DNA of 64,000 bases from Selaginella moellendorffii (taxonomy: Eukaryota > Streptophyta > Lycopodiopsida > Selaginellales > Selaginellaceae), in contig NW_003314287.1 in NCBI RefSeq assembly GCF_000143415.4, positions 1,447,514 to 1,511,513 on the forward strand. Reading direction: 5' to 3'. The notes under the pieces are model-generated. The model was not told the DNA's origin, made no database searches, and saw only the letters and a program-made list of their open reading frames with translations. Both the position numbers and the translations under genes were made by a program. The number at the start of each line of letters is the position of its first letter. Position 1 is the first letter of the stretch. Positions 1-10,537 of this stretch are shown piece after piece.

Positions 1-1020
1 ACCGCAACACTGCTAGGATAATCTAAGATTGGTCTAATCCTTTCACCAGTAAGAGTTGGACTGATAATGTGGGGCAAATTTCAGGCGGGCGACCGAGCAC
101 CACTACAGCTCACATCATCACCCCTGCTCCCACCTTGTGCTCTCAACAAAAACAATTTCGCACCTCTAAAATATTGAAGAGAAATGCGCAAAAGTCTTCT
201 TTGTAGGAACCAAACAAACTTCAATAACTCCGTCAGTTTTTCTGACCGTATTCATGATCATGTCCTCTACTGTTTCACTCATCTCCATTCATGTTCATGT
301 GAAGTCTAGCTCAATCCTGGCCATTCCATATCAATGTCATGCTGTACCAGGAAGGCAGACCATACGCCATGGCTGTGAAAATCATCCTCAAAACGAAAAC
401 GGCAGTCGAAACAAGAGTCTAATTAAGCCTTAGAGAAAGGGGAATGTTGTCTTTCTTTCTTTCTTGTTATACAATCGCACTACTGATCTGCAATCTGCCG
501 CAAGAACCGAGCAAGCAGCTCTCAGCTGGCCGGAAACCTCACAGAATCGCAAAGAGGAGTGCTCGCGTTATAGTTCTCTCAAAATAAACAGCAAAAGTGC
601 ACAAGATGAAGATGACTGTTTCTCGTACGTAATTACGAGGAGAAAGAAAGAAAAGAAAAAAGAGTACTCTTGGAATATTAATCAGGAAGCACAAGTGAAC
701 AAGGCGGCGATTGCCGGTGTACACCTGGAAATAGGCTGGGCCACATTGCCGGGTACACCTGGAAATAAGGAGTTGAATGGGTGTAGCTTACCAGCAATAT
801 AACCTGATCTACCGCAATCAACCACTAGCCACAGCAGGCTAGCAATTAGTAAGAAATACATGCTCCTCATCTCAACCACACCTTGGGTGAATTGTTCAAT
901 GTTTTATATAGAAGCCGAGTCATAGAGAAAGCTGTTGCCGTTTTAGTATATCCAGAGAATCTTTTGGCTTGATGCCAAAATGAATATGCCAGCCATACAA
1001 AGTGTGCACCATACTAGAGT
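1..1020. other. Intergenic, no gene recognised
   Basis: No open frame here looks like a known protein. The frames present are short and overlap on both strands. A short TTTC-type run lies near 450-467. The stretch is the 3' flank of the FYVE-finger gene, which ends at 1025. Confidence 0.5.
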
Positions 1021-1024
1021 TTTG

Positions 1025-4000
1025 CTAGCTTTTGTTTATGTTCTCGAGAGCTTTTGCCTCTCTAAGAACTTCCAGCGCTTCCTGCTGCCTTCCAGCTCGC
1101 TTGAGCTCCACAGCACGGACTTTTAGCTTTCGCACTCGATCTTGCAGCTCTTGCGATGGCGAGGAGCTGCTTTGCTTCTGTTGCTGCTGTTGCTGCTGAG
1201 GAGATCGAGAGGACGGCAGCTTCATCTCCTCATCCTGCCAGCCAAGACCTGAGAGAGCTGCCAGAAGCTGTGGATCCAAAAGATCTTCCACTCCGTCCAT
1301 AGCGCTCGCTTGCAAACCCGGAACTCGAGATGGAGGGTCCATCTCTTCCAGCTGCTTCTCCAGAGCCTTTGCTTTCTCAAACTCGGCCTCGGCCTCGTCC
1401 ATCTTGCCTTCTTTCCTCAGTGCCAAGGCTCTTCTTTTGTGAGCAAGAGATTCTTGCTGTATCTTCATCCTGTCCTTCGAGCGAGGTGCCTGACCTGTGG
1501 CTGGAGGAGAGATCCGGCTGCTATCTTTCGGTGGTGCTGCTCCACTTGGACGTGGAACTGGAACCTCCTCCACAGCCACTGCTTGCCTGTGGTTCTCCAA
1601 AAGTTTGGCTTGTCGGAGCTCCTCCTTGGCAGCAGCTACATTTCCAGATCTCTTGAACTGTAAAGCTCGTCTTTTGTGCTCCAGAATCTCCTGCTCGATG
1701 CTCGATGAAGGCACGTTCAAGTTCAAGTTCGTGCTTGGCACTGGAGGCTGTACTGCTGCTAGAACTGCCGGGGGCTCTATAGTCTTCTTCTCGGGAACTG
1801 ATGGTACGAATATATCGCCAGTGAGGAGGTCTTGGTGTTGGTTCACGGGAGCGACTGGCGGTGTGTGTGTAGCTCTCGAGAATAACGGAGGAACAATGTC
1901 TACCAGAAGGCCGATTTCTCCGTATTCGCCTTCGAAAGAACTCTCTCTCCGTGTTGCTTCTTCTTTCTTATCGTTCGCTTTTGTAGATACGTCCTCTTTG
2001 AATCCCATCTCGCTCAGAGCGGCCAGCATAGCAGGATCATTCATGTCCTCGTCGGTTACCTCGGCCTGCTCGGTGTTATCCTCGTCAACTTCTTCGTTCT
2101 CATGAACATGAACTGGAGGTCTCTCCGCATCTTCCAGAGCCTTGAGTTGTGCCTCTAGAACGCTGGCGTCCTTGAGTTCCTTCTCAGCCTCGTCCTCCTT
2201 CCCTTCACGCCTCAGAGCCAACGCCTTCCTCTTTCTACCAAGGAGTTCCTTCTGAATCTCACGCTTGCTTCTTTGCGGTAGTTCTTGCATGGAAGGTATA
2301 GCTCTCGGTTTCGGCCGTCTTTGAGGTGTTTCTACAGCTTCTGCGTGCGACGGTGGAAGTTCTCCAACCTCGCCATCCAGGTTCATCCCTTTCAAAGCAG
2401 CAGCAAGTTCTGGATCGGACTTTAAGCTTTGGATGGTGAGTGCCTCGCCAGTATCGTCAACGTCGTCGATAATGTAGGATGTTGTCGCTGGGATTTTCAT
2501 CGGTTTCAAGGCGGCCTGATCCGTCCGGTGTTTTGCTTGTTCTCGCGACTGCATTGCAGCTGCTGACCACTTAACAGCACTCACTTCTTCCTCCAGAGCG
2601 CGCTTTTCCTTCTTCATATCCGGCTCGCTGAATCCCAACGCTTGCAGCGCTGCTAGCATCTCTGGATCTTGCATATCTTGATAGCTGACCTCGACGTGCT
2701 CATCATCCTCCGTCATAGCTTCGGGCTTTGGAACTTGTGACGCCTCCAGCATCTGCTCCAAGGTCTTTGCTTGCTTCAGCTCGTCCCGAGCCTCCGCCAT
2801 CCTTCCAGCACGTTTGAGAGCCAAGGCCTCGCGTTTGTGACGTAGAATTTCGGCCTGGAGCTCCTGCTTATTGATGCGGTCAGTCCTCGGAGCGCTGAAA
2901 CTTTCCAGGACTCCGGCTTCCTCAGCCCAGCCCATGGCCCTTAACGCCGCGATCATATCTGGATCGGACATGTCCGTATCGCTTACGTGAACTTGTGCCT
3001 CGTCTTCCTCGGTGACGACTGGAAGACTAGCAGCAGAAAGTGGAACTTCCTTCCCAGAGCCTTTGTGCTTCGTATCCACTTCTTTCTCCAAGGCTTTCAA
3101 AACCGCGCTAACTTCGTCCCCGCCGTCCTCCTCTTCATCTAATACATCTTCACCTAGAGTTTGGATGTCTTCCAGCCGTCTCTCCAGAACTTTGGCCTTC
3201 TTGAGCTCCTCCTTCGCTTCTGCCATCTTTCCTTCCCGTTTGAGAGCTAATGCTTTTCTTTTGAGACCAAGAATTTCCATCTGTAGTGTTCCAGCTGCGG
3301 TGCCTGAAGTAGGCTCGCCTTCGCTCAGTATGTCTGCGTCAGAGGCCTTTTTCCTATCCAGGTCCTCCGACCAGCCAAGATCTCTGAGCTCCTTCATAAG
3401 ATCTTCGTCACCTGTGCTTCTTCTCGACGGCCTTTCGGAAGACATACCAACAGTCTTTCCAAAGTTCTCGGACTTCGTTGTCTGCAAAGTATTCTCTTCA
3501 GTGGCACTGCTAGCCTTTGAAGCCTTTTTAACGTTTCTACGAAGAAACAATGCTAACGCATCAGCCTGCCGTTCGAGTTCTTTGGCACGCCTGAAGGCCT
3601 TGGTTGCATCTTCGGCCTTCCCTTCCTTTTTCAAGGCAGAATATGTAGCTCTCGCCTCCTGCGCCTGCTGTCGCAAAGTTTCCGGCGAGACTGGTTCCGA
3701 GGTAGCAGGTTCCGATTCTTTGTTTACGAGAAGAGACTTTAGTAAGTCCTCTTCATCGCTGGTTTCCTCTACTGCTTAGAAGCAAAAAGTTTAGTTCTCG
3801 TCAGGAAGAACACGATGTTTGCCCACCTTTCTTTTTGCGTCCCTGGCGAGCTTCGAAGCGAGCGGCTTCTTCTAGCTTCTTGCAAGGCTCACAAATGCGC
3901 ACTGGAGCGTCTCCTTGGCCGCGGAGATACATTCTGGATTGGACACAGTTGCCACAGAAAAGGCCTCCACATCTCCGACAATGGTGCTGTGAAAAAAGAG

Positions 4001-4325
4001 ATGAGAAGATCATCGCAAATACCACCAAGAACCAAAGGAAAACAGTCGCCACGAAAAAAAATGCAAGGCATGCAAACCACAGGAGCAAAAGATCGCGATC
4101 GCTGGAATTCTAGCTCAGAGCTCGCAATGCTACACTAAGAAAGAAAAACTCGCGACTGATGCTAGAAGCCACAATGCGATGAGAAATAGTCGTCAAACTC
4201 TAGATCCATACCTTGCGATTGAAGATCGAGAAAGGCGAGGCGCAGTTCTGGCAGTGCGACGCATCCACCACCCAGGTCCGGCCACGCGCAGACGGCCTGG
4301 GCGGAAGTCCAATCTTCTCCAGCAT
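1025..4325 (-). CDS. FYVE zinc-finger protein with repeated charged helical modules
   Basis: Three coding exons: 4325-4212, 3986-3827 and 3774-1025, giving 1007 aa. The first two exons form an N-terminal FYVE finger: the WVVDASHCQNC start, then HHCRRCGG and VRICEPCKKLEEAARFE. In this family the finger binds PI3P on endosomal membranes. The long third exon holds about six copies of a module with an ALALKREGKxxEAKEELKKAK-like helix followed by an acidic stretch with DPxMLAALxxMGW. These are probably coiled-coil segments. Plants have large FYVE proteins of this layout (I recall Arabidopsis At1g61690), generally placed in vesicle trafficking. The first ATG begins MLEKIGLPPRPS, as in those proteins. 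Exon 3 starts at a tandem AAGCAG acceptor. The gene is divergent from the PPR gene downstream on the + strand. The family call is secure; the exact cellular role is inferred. Confidence 0.88.
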
Positions 4326-4559
4326 CCTCAATCAAACCCTCTGTTCTAGGGCTTGACGATTTCTCCCCCAAAATATTTCCACTTCTCCTTGGGATGAAGA
4401 GAAGATCTGGCAGCGGCGGCGATAGAGCACCTCGCTCGCCTCATCCGATCCTGCGGGAATGCCAGAGATCTCCGCCAAGCTCAACGCCTGAATTGCGCGA
4501 TCCATGGGCGCGGGATCGATCGCCGACACGGTTCTTACCTATCCAATCTCCTCGTCGAG
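4326..4559. promoter_or_regulatory. Shared divergent 5' region of FYVE and PPR genes
   Basis: Only about 230 bp separate the FYVE start (4325, -) from the first ATG of the PPR frame (4560, +), so both promoters must lie here or overlap the genes. The PPR reading frame is already open from 4398, so most of this interval may be PPR coding sequence or leader. No clear TATA box was seen. Confidence 0.4.
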
Positions 4560-6473
4560 ATGTATGGCAAATGCGGCAGCGTGGCCGATTCATTCGCCGT
4601 GTTCCAGCGCGCCAGAGGTCGAAACCTCTACTCGTGGAACATGATGCTCCAGGCATTTGCCCTAAATGGGGATCTGTCCAGAGCCAAGAATCTCTTCGAT
4701 AGAATGCCGCAAAAAGACGTGGTTTCATGGACGGCTATCATGGCAGCTTTTGCCGCTAATGGTCGTTTAAACGAGGCCAGTTTGCTGTTCGATTCTCTGC
4801 CCTGCCCTAATCTTGTGTCGAGGAATGTAATGCTTGCAGCATATGCCAGGGCTGGGCATTTGGAGTCCGCGTGGAAAGCTTTCAACGCCATGGGTGAGAG
4901 AAGCGTTGCTTCTTGGACGTCGATGATCCAGCCACTGGCGGAATTAGGGAAAGTAGAGGTGGCCCAGCAGATTTACGATCGGATGCCAATGTGGAATGTA
5001 ATCACGTCGACTTCGATTTTAGCTGCATATACCCAAAGCGGGAATTTTGACATGGCCTTGGAGGCCTTTGATTCCATGCCGGAGATCAATGTGGTAACGT
5101 GTACGGTCATGATCAGCTGCTACGCGGCATGTTTCCAGATTGAAGAGGCTCTCAAAGTTTTCGACTCGATGCTGGAGAGAAACGTTGTGGCATGGACCGA
5201 AATGGTGCACGCATATGCGGATCTTGGGCATCTTGAAGAGGCAAAACTTCTTTTCTACAAGATGCCTTGTTGGACTCTTGTCCCTTGGAACGTGATGCTT
5301 TTGGCATATGCCGTGGCCGGGCATCTGGAGGACGCCAAGCTCATGTTTGAGACGAGCCCCTCACGCAGCGTTTTCTCCTGGACGGCCATGATCCAGGCAT
5401 ATTCCTGCCGTGGAGACTTTGCACAGGCGGAGGATATTCTCCTTTGCAAGATCCCAATGATGGACGTCGTGGCCGCGAACACAATGCTCGCGACGTACAC
5501 GCTCGCTGGGTGTACGGACAAGGCCGAGAGGCTCTTTGAGACAATGCCTGTGCGAGATGAGGTGACTTCGGATACAATGCTGGTGGGATATTCCCAGAAT
5601 GGTGAGCTGCTCAAGGCATTGTATTTCTTCAAGGAAATGAGACATCGAACCGCGTCTTCGTGGAGCATCGTGGTTTTGGAGTGCTGTAGAAATTTGGGGC
5701 TCGAGGAAGCCAAAGTTTTGTTTCAAAATATGCCTCTTGTGAGCTCGAGCTCCTGTGCTGCGCTCGTGGAGCTCTACACGCTGAGTGGTCTCTTAATGGA
5801 AGCGAGGCAGCTCATTGAAAGAATGCTCCAAGTTGATATCACATCGTGGAACATGTTGCTCGCGGGGTACTCGCTGAACGGCTACTGCGACGATGCCAAG
5901 AGAACTTTCGATGGGATCTCCAGCCGGAACGAGGTAACCTGGAACTCCATGGTCGGAGCTTACGTCCAGAACGGGCAGCTGAGTAGAGCCATCGAAATGC
6001 TTGAGAGAATGCCGCAGCTTGCTCTGGTTACCTGGAACACACTCCTGGGAGCTCTCCTCCAGAACGGCCGCGCTCGAGAATCCATCCATCTCTTCCACCA
6101 AATGCTGCTCGAAGCAGTGACCCCAAATGCGGTGGCTTTCGTAAGCGTTCTTGCTGCTTGCAGCCATGCAGGACTTGTAAGTTCCAGCTGCCACTACTTC
6201 ACGGCGATGCTCTCCGACTACGAGCTAGCACCTGTTGCGGAACACTTTTCCTGCGTGATCGATCTTCTGGGACGTGTTGGAAGGCTAGAAGATGCGGAGG
6301 TGTTGATTAATTTTTCGCCTTTCCCTCCAAGCATCGTGGTGTGGGGAGCACTGCTTGGATCTTGTAAGATTCACTCTGACTTTGAAAGAGGTGTACGTGT
6401 TGCTAAAAGTATTCTGGAGCTGGATCCCACGCACGATGGATCCTTGGTCTTTCTAAGCACTGTAATTACGTAA
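4560..6473 (+). CDS. PPR protein, S-type repeats, no DYW domain
   Basis: A single uninterrupted frame of 637 aa from the first ATG. It is almost entirely tandem pentatricopeptide repeats of about 31 residues, with the recurring pattern MPxxDVVSWTAMIxAYxxxGxLxEA. The last part (VAEHFSCVIDLLGRVGRLEDAE, then VVWGALLGSCKIH) resembles the start of an E domain, but the protein ends there with no E+ or DYW region. Such proteins bind organellar RNA base by base and need a partner if they act in editing. The in-frame sequence upstream, from 4398, still reads like a PPR N-terminus (LIRSCGNARDLRQAQRL) but has no ATG and is preceded by TGA at 4395. Fragments of this gene occur in the repeat island at 7.1-13.0 kb. 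Confidence 0.85.
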   Translation: MYGKCGSVADSFAVFQRARGRNLYSWNMMLQAFALNGDLSRAKNLFDRMPQKDVVSWTAIMAAFAANGRLNEASLLFDSLPCPNLVSRNVMLAAYARAGHLESAWKAFNAMGERSVASWTSMIQPLAELGKVEVAQQIYDRMPMWNVITSTSILAAYTQSGNFDMALEAFDSMPEINVVTCTVMISCYAACFQIEEALKVFDSMLERNVVAWTEMVHAYADLGHLEEAKLLFYKMPCWTLVPWNVMLLAYAVAGHLEDAKLMFETSPSRSVFSWTAMIQAYSCRGDFAQAEDILLCKIPMMDVVAANTMLATYTLAGCTDKAERLFETMPVRDEVTSDTMLVGYSQNGELLKALYFFKEMRHRTASSWSIVVLECCRNLGLEEAKVLFQNMPLVSSSSCAALVELYTLSGLLMEARQLIERMLQVDITSWNMLLAGYSLNGYCDDAKRTFDGISSRNEVTWNSMVGAYVQNGQLSRAIEMLERMPQLALVTWNTLLGALLQNGRARESIHLFHQMLLEAVTPNAVAFVSVLAACSHAGLVSSSCHYFTAMLSDYELAPVAEHFSCVIDLLGRVGRLEDAEVLINFSPFPPSIVVWGALLGSCKIHSDFERGVRVAKSILELDPTHDGSLVFLSTVIT

Positions 6474-6679
6474 ACCCACAAAATCTTATAAGAATAAATT
6501 CTTTGATCGACCCACATTCACTGGCCACAACCACCTGCCACCAGCCACTGGCCACGGCAGCAGCCATAGCCATGCCACTGGAGTGAGTGGCCTTGCTCCA
6601 TGGAGACTATCAAAATCTTGGAGCTGATGTAAATGTAGCACCATTACCCACAGCCACAGCCAAGGCTAGTTTTAGTATT
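6474..6679. other. PPR 3' flank, no gene
   Basis: A short downstream region with a CCAC/GGCCAC-rich stretch at 6510-6600. No coding potential was recognised. Confidence 0.4.
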
Positions 6680-7113
6680 GTCTAAGGAAAGCAGGCCCAT
6701 ATATATATGTGAAATGTTCAGGACGTGCATGCAATGCAATTTAGTTCGTTTAAGAAGATATATATATTTTAACAAATTCCAATCTTCTTTCTCGTTTGTG
6801 TTCCGTAGCCTTGACGTTTCCACTTGCACAAGGACATCTACCACCACGCTCAGTTTTGATATAGATGTCATATAGTTCACCACACGTTCTACCATTCTTT
6901 AAATTTTCTCAGTTATTTACGTACCAAGTATGCAAGCAGAGATGGCTACTTGAAGAGTGATCCTGAAAGCGGTGTTGGAACTGTAACAATGCCAAATCCT
7001 TACTTTATGATGATGAATTACATAGTTTCACCAAGGCTATAAATTATAAGGTGCATGTTCTCCTCCCCACATTGCCTCAGTTCTCTTCTGGTTTTGCTTT
7101 TGTTCTGCCAAAA
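6680..7113 (+). repeat. Promoter fragment of the MCGxG orphan repeat
   Basis: Matches the upstream part of the orphan-gene unit at 9445-9842. Shared landmarks are the AGCAGGCCCATATATATATG-like start, the TTCACCAAGGCTATAAATTATAAGG TATA region and the CTGCCAAAATGTGT start codon context. It stops a few bases after the ATG, where PPR-derived sequence begins, so it is a promoter without its gene. Confidence 0.7.
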
Positions 7114-7132
7114 TGTGTCAGAAGAGAACTGA
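7075..7132. repeat. 18-bp perfect inverted repeat at rearrangement junction
   Basis: TGCCTCAGTTCTCTTCTG at 7075-7092 is exactly complementary to 7115-7132, with a 22-bp spacer that carries the relic ATGTGT of the orphan gene. It marks the border between the promoter fragment and the palindrome arm. Confidence 0.75.
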
Positions 7133-7385
7133 GGCAGTGTGGAATCTCTCTTGCCAGGACCTGGGCCAGCTCCACTTTCCCTAATTCCAACGCTTCTCTC
7201 ACCCATCGCGTTGAAAGCTTTCCACGCGGACTCCAAATGCCCGGCAGAGACAATCTCGCGTTTAAACGACCATTAACGCCAAAAGCTGCCATGATAGCCG
7301 TTTGCGGCATTCTATGGAACAGATTCTTGGCACTGGACAGATCCCCATCGCATGGGGCATCATGTTCCACGAGTAGAGGTTTCTC
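7133..7385 (-). pseudogene. PPR gene fragment in palindrome left arm
   Basis: On the minus strand the sequence follows the PPR gene at about 4630-4960 (LSSAKNLFHRMPQ, IMAAFGVNGRLN, AWKAFNAMGERSV) but with several deletions and shifted frames. It has no start of its own and is fused at its 5' side to NDPK intron 4 through a GGTTTC microhomology. It is a non-functional captured fragment. Confidence 0.8.
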
Positions 7386-7744
7386 TCCTCTTGCGGCATC
7401 TTTGGTGAAGCATTTGGATTCCAGGCATGGGAAGGTCCTGGAGTCGTGGCTGCAAGCTGAGCCAGGAACGATACGCGGGGATCTTGCTGTTGCTGTTGGA
7501 AGGTAAGGTTCTGGTTTCTAAAGCTCTCCCTCGGGAATGAACTTTTCTTGCTCGGTTATGCCAGGAATGTCATCCATGGCAGTGACAGTGTTGCGAATGG
7601 AGAGTGGGAAATTGGTATGACTTTCTTTTTTCCAGCTTGCAAGAGTTTCTCAAGACAATGTTTATGTCTTATACAGGTCTTTCGTTTGGAGAGTCCGAGT
7701 TGTGTAAATGGCAGCCCGAGTTGACGCCCTGGCTACTCGAATAG
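7386..7744 (+). pseudogene. NDP kinase fragment (intron 4 to exon 7)
   Basis: Follows the NDPK gene from late intron 4 to the stop codon. It keeps the intron 5 and intron 6 splice sites and the NVIHGSDSV active-site region, and ends TAG. Exons 1-4 are missing. About 36 nt of exon 5 (the [12 protein letters not shown] part) are deleted, leaving AWEGPGVV joined to [15 protein letters not shown]. Retained introns show that it was copied as DNA, not from mRNA. Confidence 0.85.
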
Positions 7745-9066
7745 AAAGAGTCTTGGCCATTTCTTAGGTGGAGGCACATTGAGTTCTTAAAATGCCAGGA
7801 CAAATTGTCCTCTTAGATTAAACCGTTACTAATCCTGATTTCTCGGTACAGGATGTTGGATTCGTAGTTAAGAATAGATACTCTTTTGTGTCTGTTCGTT
7901 GTCGAATCTTGCCAGAATCTTGACATCTTGATTCCACTGGCAAGACAATTCAAAACGAATGATCGCACTGAACGTTAGCCTTTAGTTGATGAAGCCCATG
8001 CTAAACGTATTTAACACCAGTTCACAGCTCCAGTGATCGCTAACTCTAACAGTAGAAAAGAACTGTAAGCTTGGACTTTCGTGAGTGGCTGCAAGGCCAG
8101 GATCTAGAAGATAACATATTTTAACATCATAATACCAATAGTACAGGAATAAGATCTAATAGCTAGTGATGCATCAGTGGAAGGCTTCCCTGATTTTCAT
8201 CGGAGCCTGGACTGTCACTGATGAAGCCTGTCACGCGCCCGGACCACTTTTGAGCTGAAATTGAGTTCAACTAAGAGGGATTCTGAGGAAGTCCGTAGGT
8301 CTGTTGAATCCGTTTTCGTTCATATGACTTTATATACGTGTAGGATTCGTTTTTTTGGCGCCATAGCCCGTCTGGGTAGCATCCCATCTTCCTTCTCCGC
8401 GATCTACAGCTGAGTTGACATGTCAATCTGGCCTTACCATTGAGGCATTGAAGTGGAGAATTATGCTAGCCTTAGAATATACAAAAACTAAGCGCGTGAA
8501 AACAAATCAAATTTTCTGCTCTTGCTTTTACCGCCATGCGCTAGGTTTTGTTTTTCATGATAGTGAAATTCATCAAAGGATTTGGAATTGCTACAGTTCC
8601 AACGCCACTTTCAGGAGCACTTGCTAGCGTGGACTTGGCTTCGAGTGGCTATGTCCGCATGTATCCTCTGGAGCATTCTGTATCTCTTGTGGTAATAAAA
8701 TTCAAAGGAAGGTACATATATATAAAAGCTAGGATATGGATATATATGAAATTGAAACATGTGGCCGATGTAATCACTTGAACAGACCATGCTGCGGCCT
8801 AATATGACACACACATACACGTCATGCCTGGCCATGGTCACAAATCACTTGCTTATTATGGACTAGTTGAAAGAGTATGTAAATGAAGTGCATTAATGTA
8901 AAGCATCAAGACATTAGTTAATATCCTCTACTTTATGAGTTGTCACAGTTTAAATTTCTTAAAACTTGAAAACAGTCAACAAGGTTTGACTACAAGAAAC
9001 AATGTTGGGGAAACATCCCATTCTTCATGATGAGAATTTTTTCCTTCTTTAGTAGTGATGGAGAGG
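7745..9066. other. Non-coding inner part of palindrome left arm
   Basis: AT-rich sequence with no recognised gene. The small frames at 8415-8781 are preserved only because the opposite arm is an inverted copy. They have no recognisable domain and are not called as genes. Confidence 0.45.
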
Positions 9067-9079
9067 AATATACACCTCT

Positions 9080-9450
9080 TTACATATGGGCTGCTCTAAG
9101 AGGTACGTTGATACCTTGTGGAATCTAGAGAAAAAAAGCATATCCAAGGGTAAAGTAAGATCATATAAATATACACCTCTTTCAAAGAGTGAATCTTGCA
9201 AAATCAGAACCCTAAATTCTCTGCCACATGGCAGCATATTGTGCACATTTTGGCAGACGGTACATAAATAACAGTACTCCCAGATGCTGCCACGTGGCAG
9301 ATAATTTAGGGTTTTGATTTTGCAAGATTCACTCTTTGAAAGAGGTGTATAACTATATGATCTTACTTTACCCTTGGAAAGAAATATCTATGCTTTTTTT
9401 CTCTAGATTCCACAAGGTAGATATCAACAATCCTTTTAGAGCAGCCCATA
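9080..9450. mobile_element. MITE-like element with long terminal inverted repeats
   Basis: Sequence from GGGCTGCTCTAA near 9088 to TTAGAGCAGCCC near 9447 folds back on itself. The arms (about 9088-9237 and 9285-9447) are near-complementary, joined by a loop of about 50 bp. Small size, no ORF and near-perfect ends fit a foldback or MITE-type DNA element. The flanks are ATAT-rich, so a target duplication cannot be defined. Each arm contains a short segment resembling the PPR gene around 6360-6394. Confidence 0.6.
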
Positions 9451-9839
9451 TATATATGAAGTGTTCATGATATGCATGCAATGCAATTTAGTTTGTTTAA
9501 GAAGATTTACATATTTTAACAAATTGAGATCTTCTTGTATTGGATGTGATATCTACCACCAGGCTCACTTTTGATATAGATGTCATATAGTTCACCACAT
9601 GTTATACCATCCTTTGAATTTTCTCAGTTATTTACATACCACAAGACAAAAGTAGGACCACTTGCTAACCTATCTTGGCTTTGTCCGCTTGCATGAATGC
9701 GGTGTTGGGAACTATTGCAAATGCCAAATCCTTACTTTGTGACAAAGCTTAGTTTCACCAAGACTATAAATTTCAAGGTGCATGTTCTCTTCCCTCAGTT
9801 CTCTCCTTGTTTTGCATATTTTTCTTTTGGTCTACCAAA

Positions 9840-10274
9840 ATGTGTGGGAGTGGTGCACCATTTATTGTGGGAGCAAGCAAGGTTATTATTGTTGTGTTGA
9901 GCATAGGTGTTGGTGATGTTTTCCACTTCAATGAACTCTTGGCCTCAAAGGGTTATGATTTTTATCTGGTGGTCAAGCCAAAGACCATCACTGAACTAAC
10001 CAAGTTTGTTCTCTACAAAGGCTTCCCACTATATCCTCCATATATTCATCACAAGGATACCATGATGCTGACTGAAACTGGCCAAGTGAAGACAACTCCT
10101 TGTGGCCTACATGCCCCAAATCCTTATTGTTGCAGCTCCCCCAAGCCAAGTTGCTGTGAAGTTCTACCTTTTTATGAAAAGGTCTATGGGGAACCAAAGG
10201 ACCTCAATTCTCTATATCATTTGATAGTCAAAGGACAAGGCTGGGTTGTGGACGAGTTTTACAAGGAGATATAG
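9840..10274 (+). CDS. Orphan MCGxG-family protein, copy A
   Basis: Frame of 144 aa from an ATG in the context CCAAAATGTGTGGG, about 70 bp after a CTATAAATT TATA box. It belongs to a family seen at least six times in this window. Shared landmarks in order: MCGxGAPxxGASK, a hydrophobic stretch, the LLGSKGYDFYLVVKPKT core, PLYPPY, HAPN, two CC pairs and YGEPK. Compared with copy D it stops early, after WVVDEFYKEI, so about 35 C-terminal residues are missing. I do not recognise the family. No signal peptide is obvious. It sits in the centre of the palindrome. It may be a decaying member rather than a working gene. Confidence 0.5.
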   Translation: MCGSGAPFIVGASKVIIVVLSIGVGDVFHFNELLASKGYDFYLVVKPKTITELTKFVLYKGFPLYPPYIHHKDTMMLTETGQVKTTPCGLHAPNPYCCSSPKPSCCEVLPFYEKVYGEPKDLNSLYHLIVKGQGWVVDEFYKEI

Positions 10275-10537
10275 AAAATTGAAGTTGAAAATTGCACACC
10301 AACACCACACCAAGAACATCCTCTGAAAGCCAAGAAGACCCTTGCCAATGGTCCTTAGGGATGAATAACATAAATGAAGAAGTGTGTGTGTATGTGTGTG
10401 GTTGGTCATGTATGTTGTGTGTACTATGCTAGAGTGCTGCACAGTAACTATAAAAGTTCCTTATACAATATCAAAATAGAAGCATTAGTGTTTGTGCCAA
10501 AAACTTGCATTTCATTTGTATCGTGTGCAAACTGCCC

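Larger units (their letters stand above)
7133..9066. repeat. Left arm of a large palindrome
   Basis: This arm reappears in reverse complement at 10538-12440. Encoded stretches such as the small frame at 8415-8627 recur near-identically on the other strand at 10985-11197. From outside inward the arm carries a PPR fragment (-), an NDPK fragment (+) and about 1.3 kb of sequence with no recognised gene. Arm limits were judged by eye. Confidence 0.8.

Noticed and set aside
1310-3779. Several + strand frames of 100-255 codons inside the FYVE gene
   Set aside because: They are antisense shadows of the repetitive, codon-biased minus-strand exon 3 and have no domain.
7386-7744. A second working NDP kinase gene
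   Set aside because: Exons 1-4 and part of exon 5 are missing and there is no promoter; clearly a captured fragment.
8415-8841. Two small frames conserved at 8415-8781 and 10831-11197
   Set aside because: Conservation is due to the palindrome being recent, not to selection; no start context or domain.
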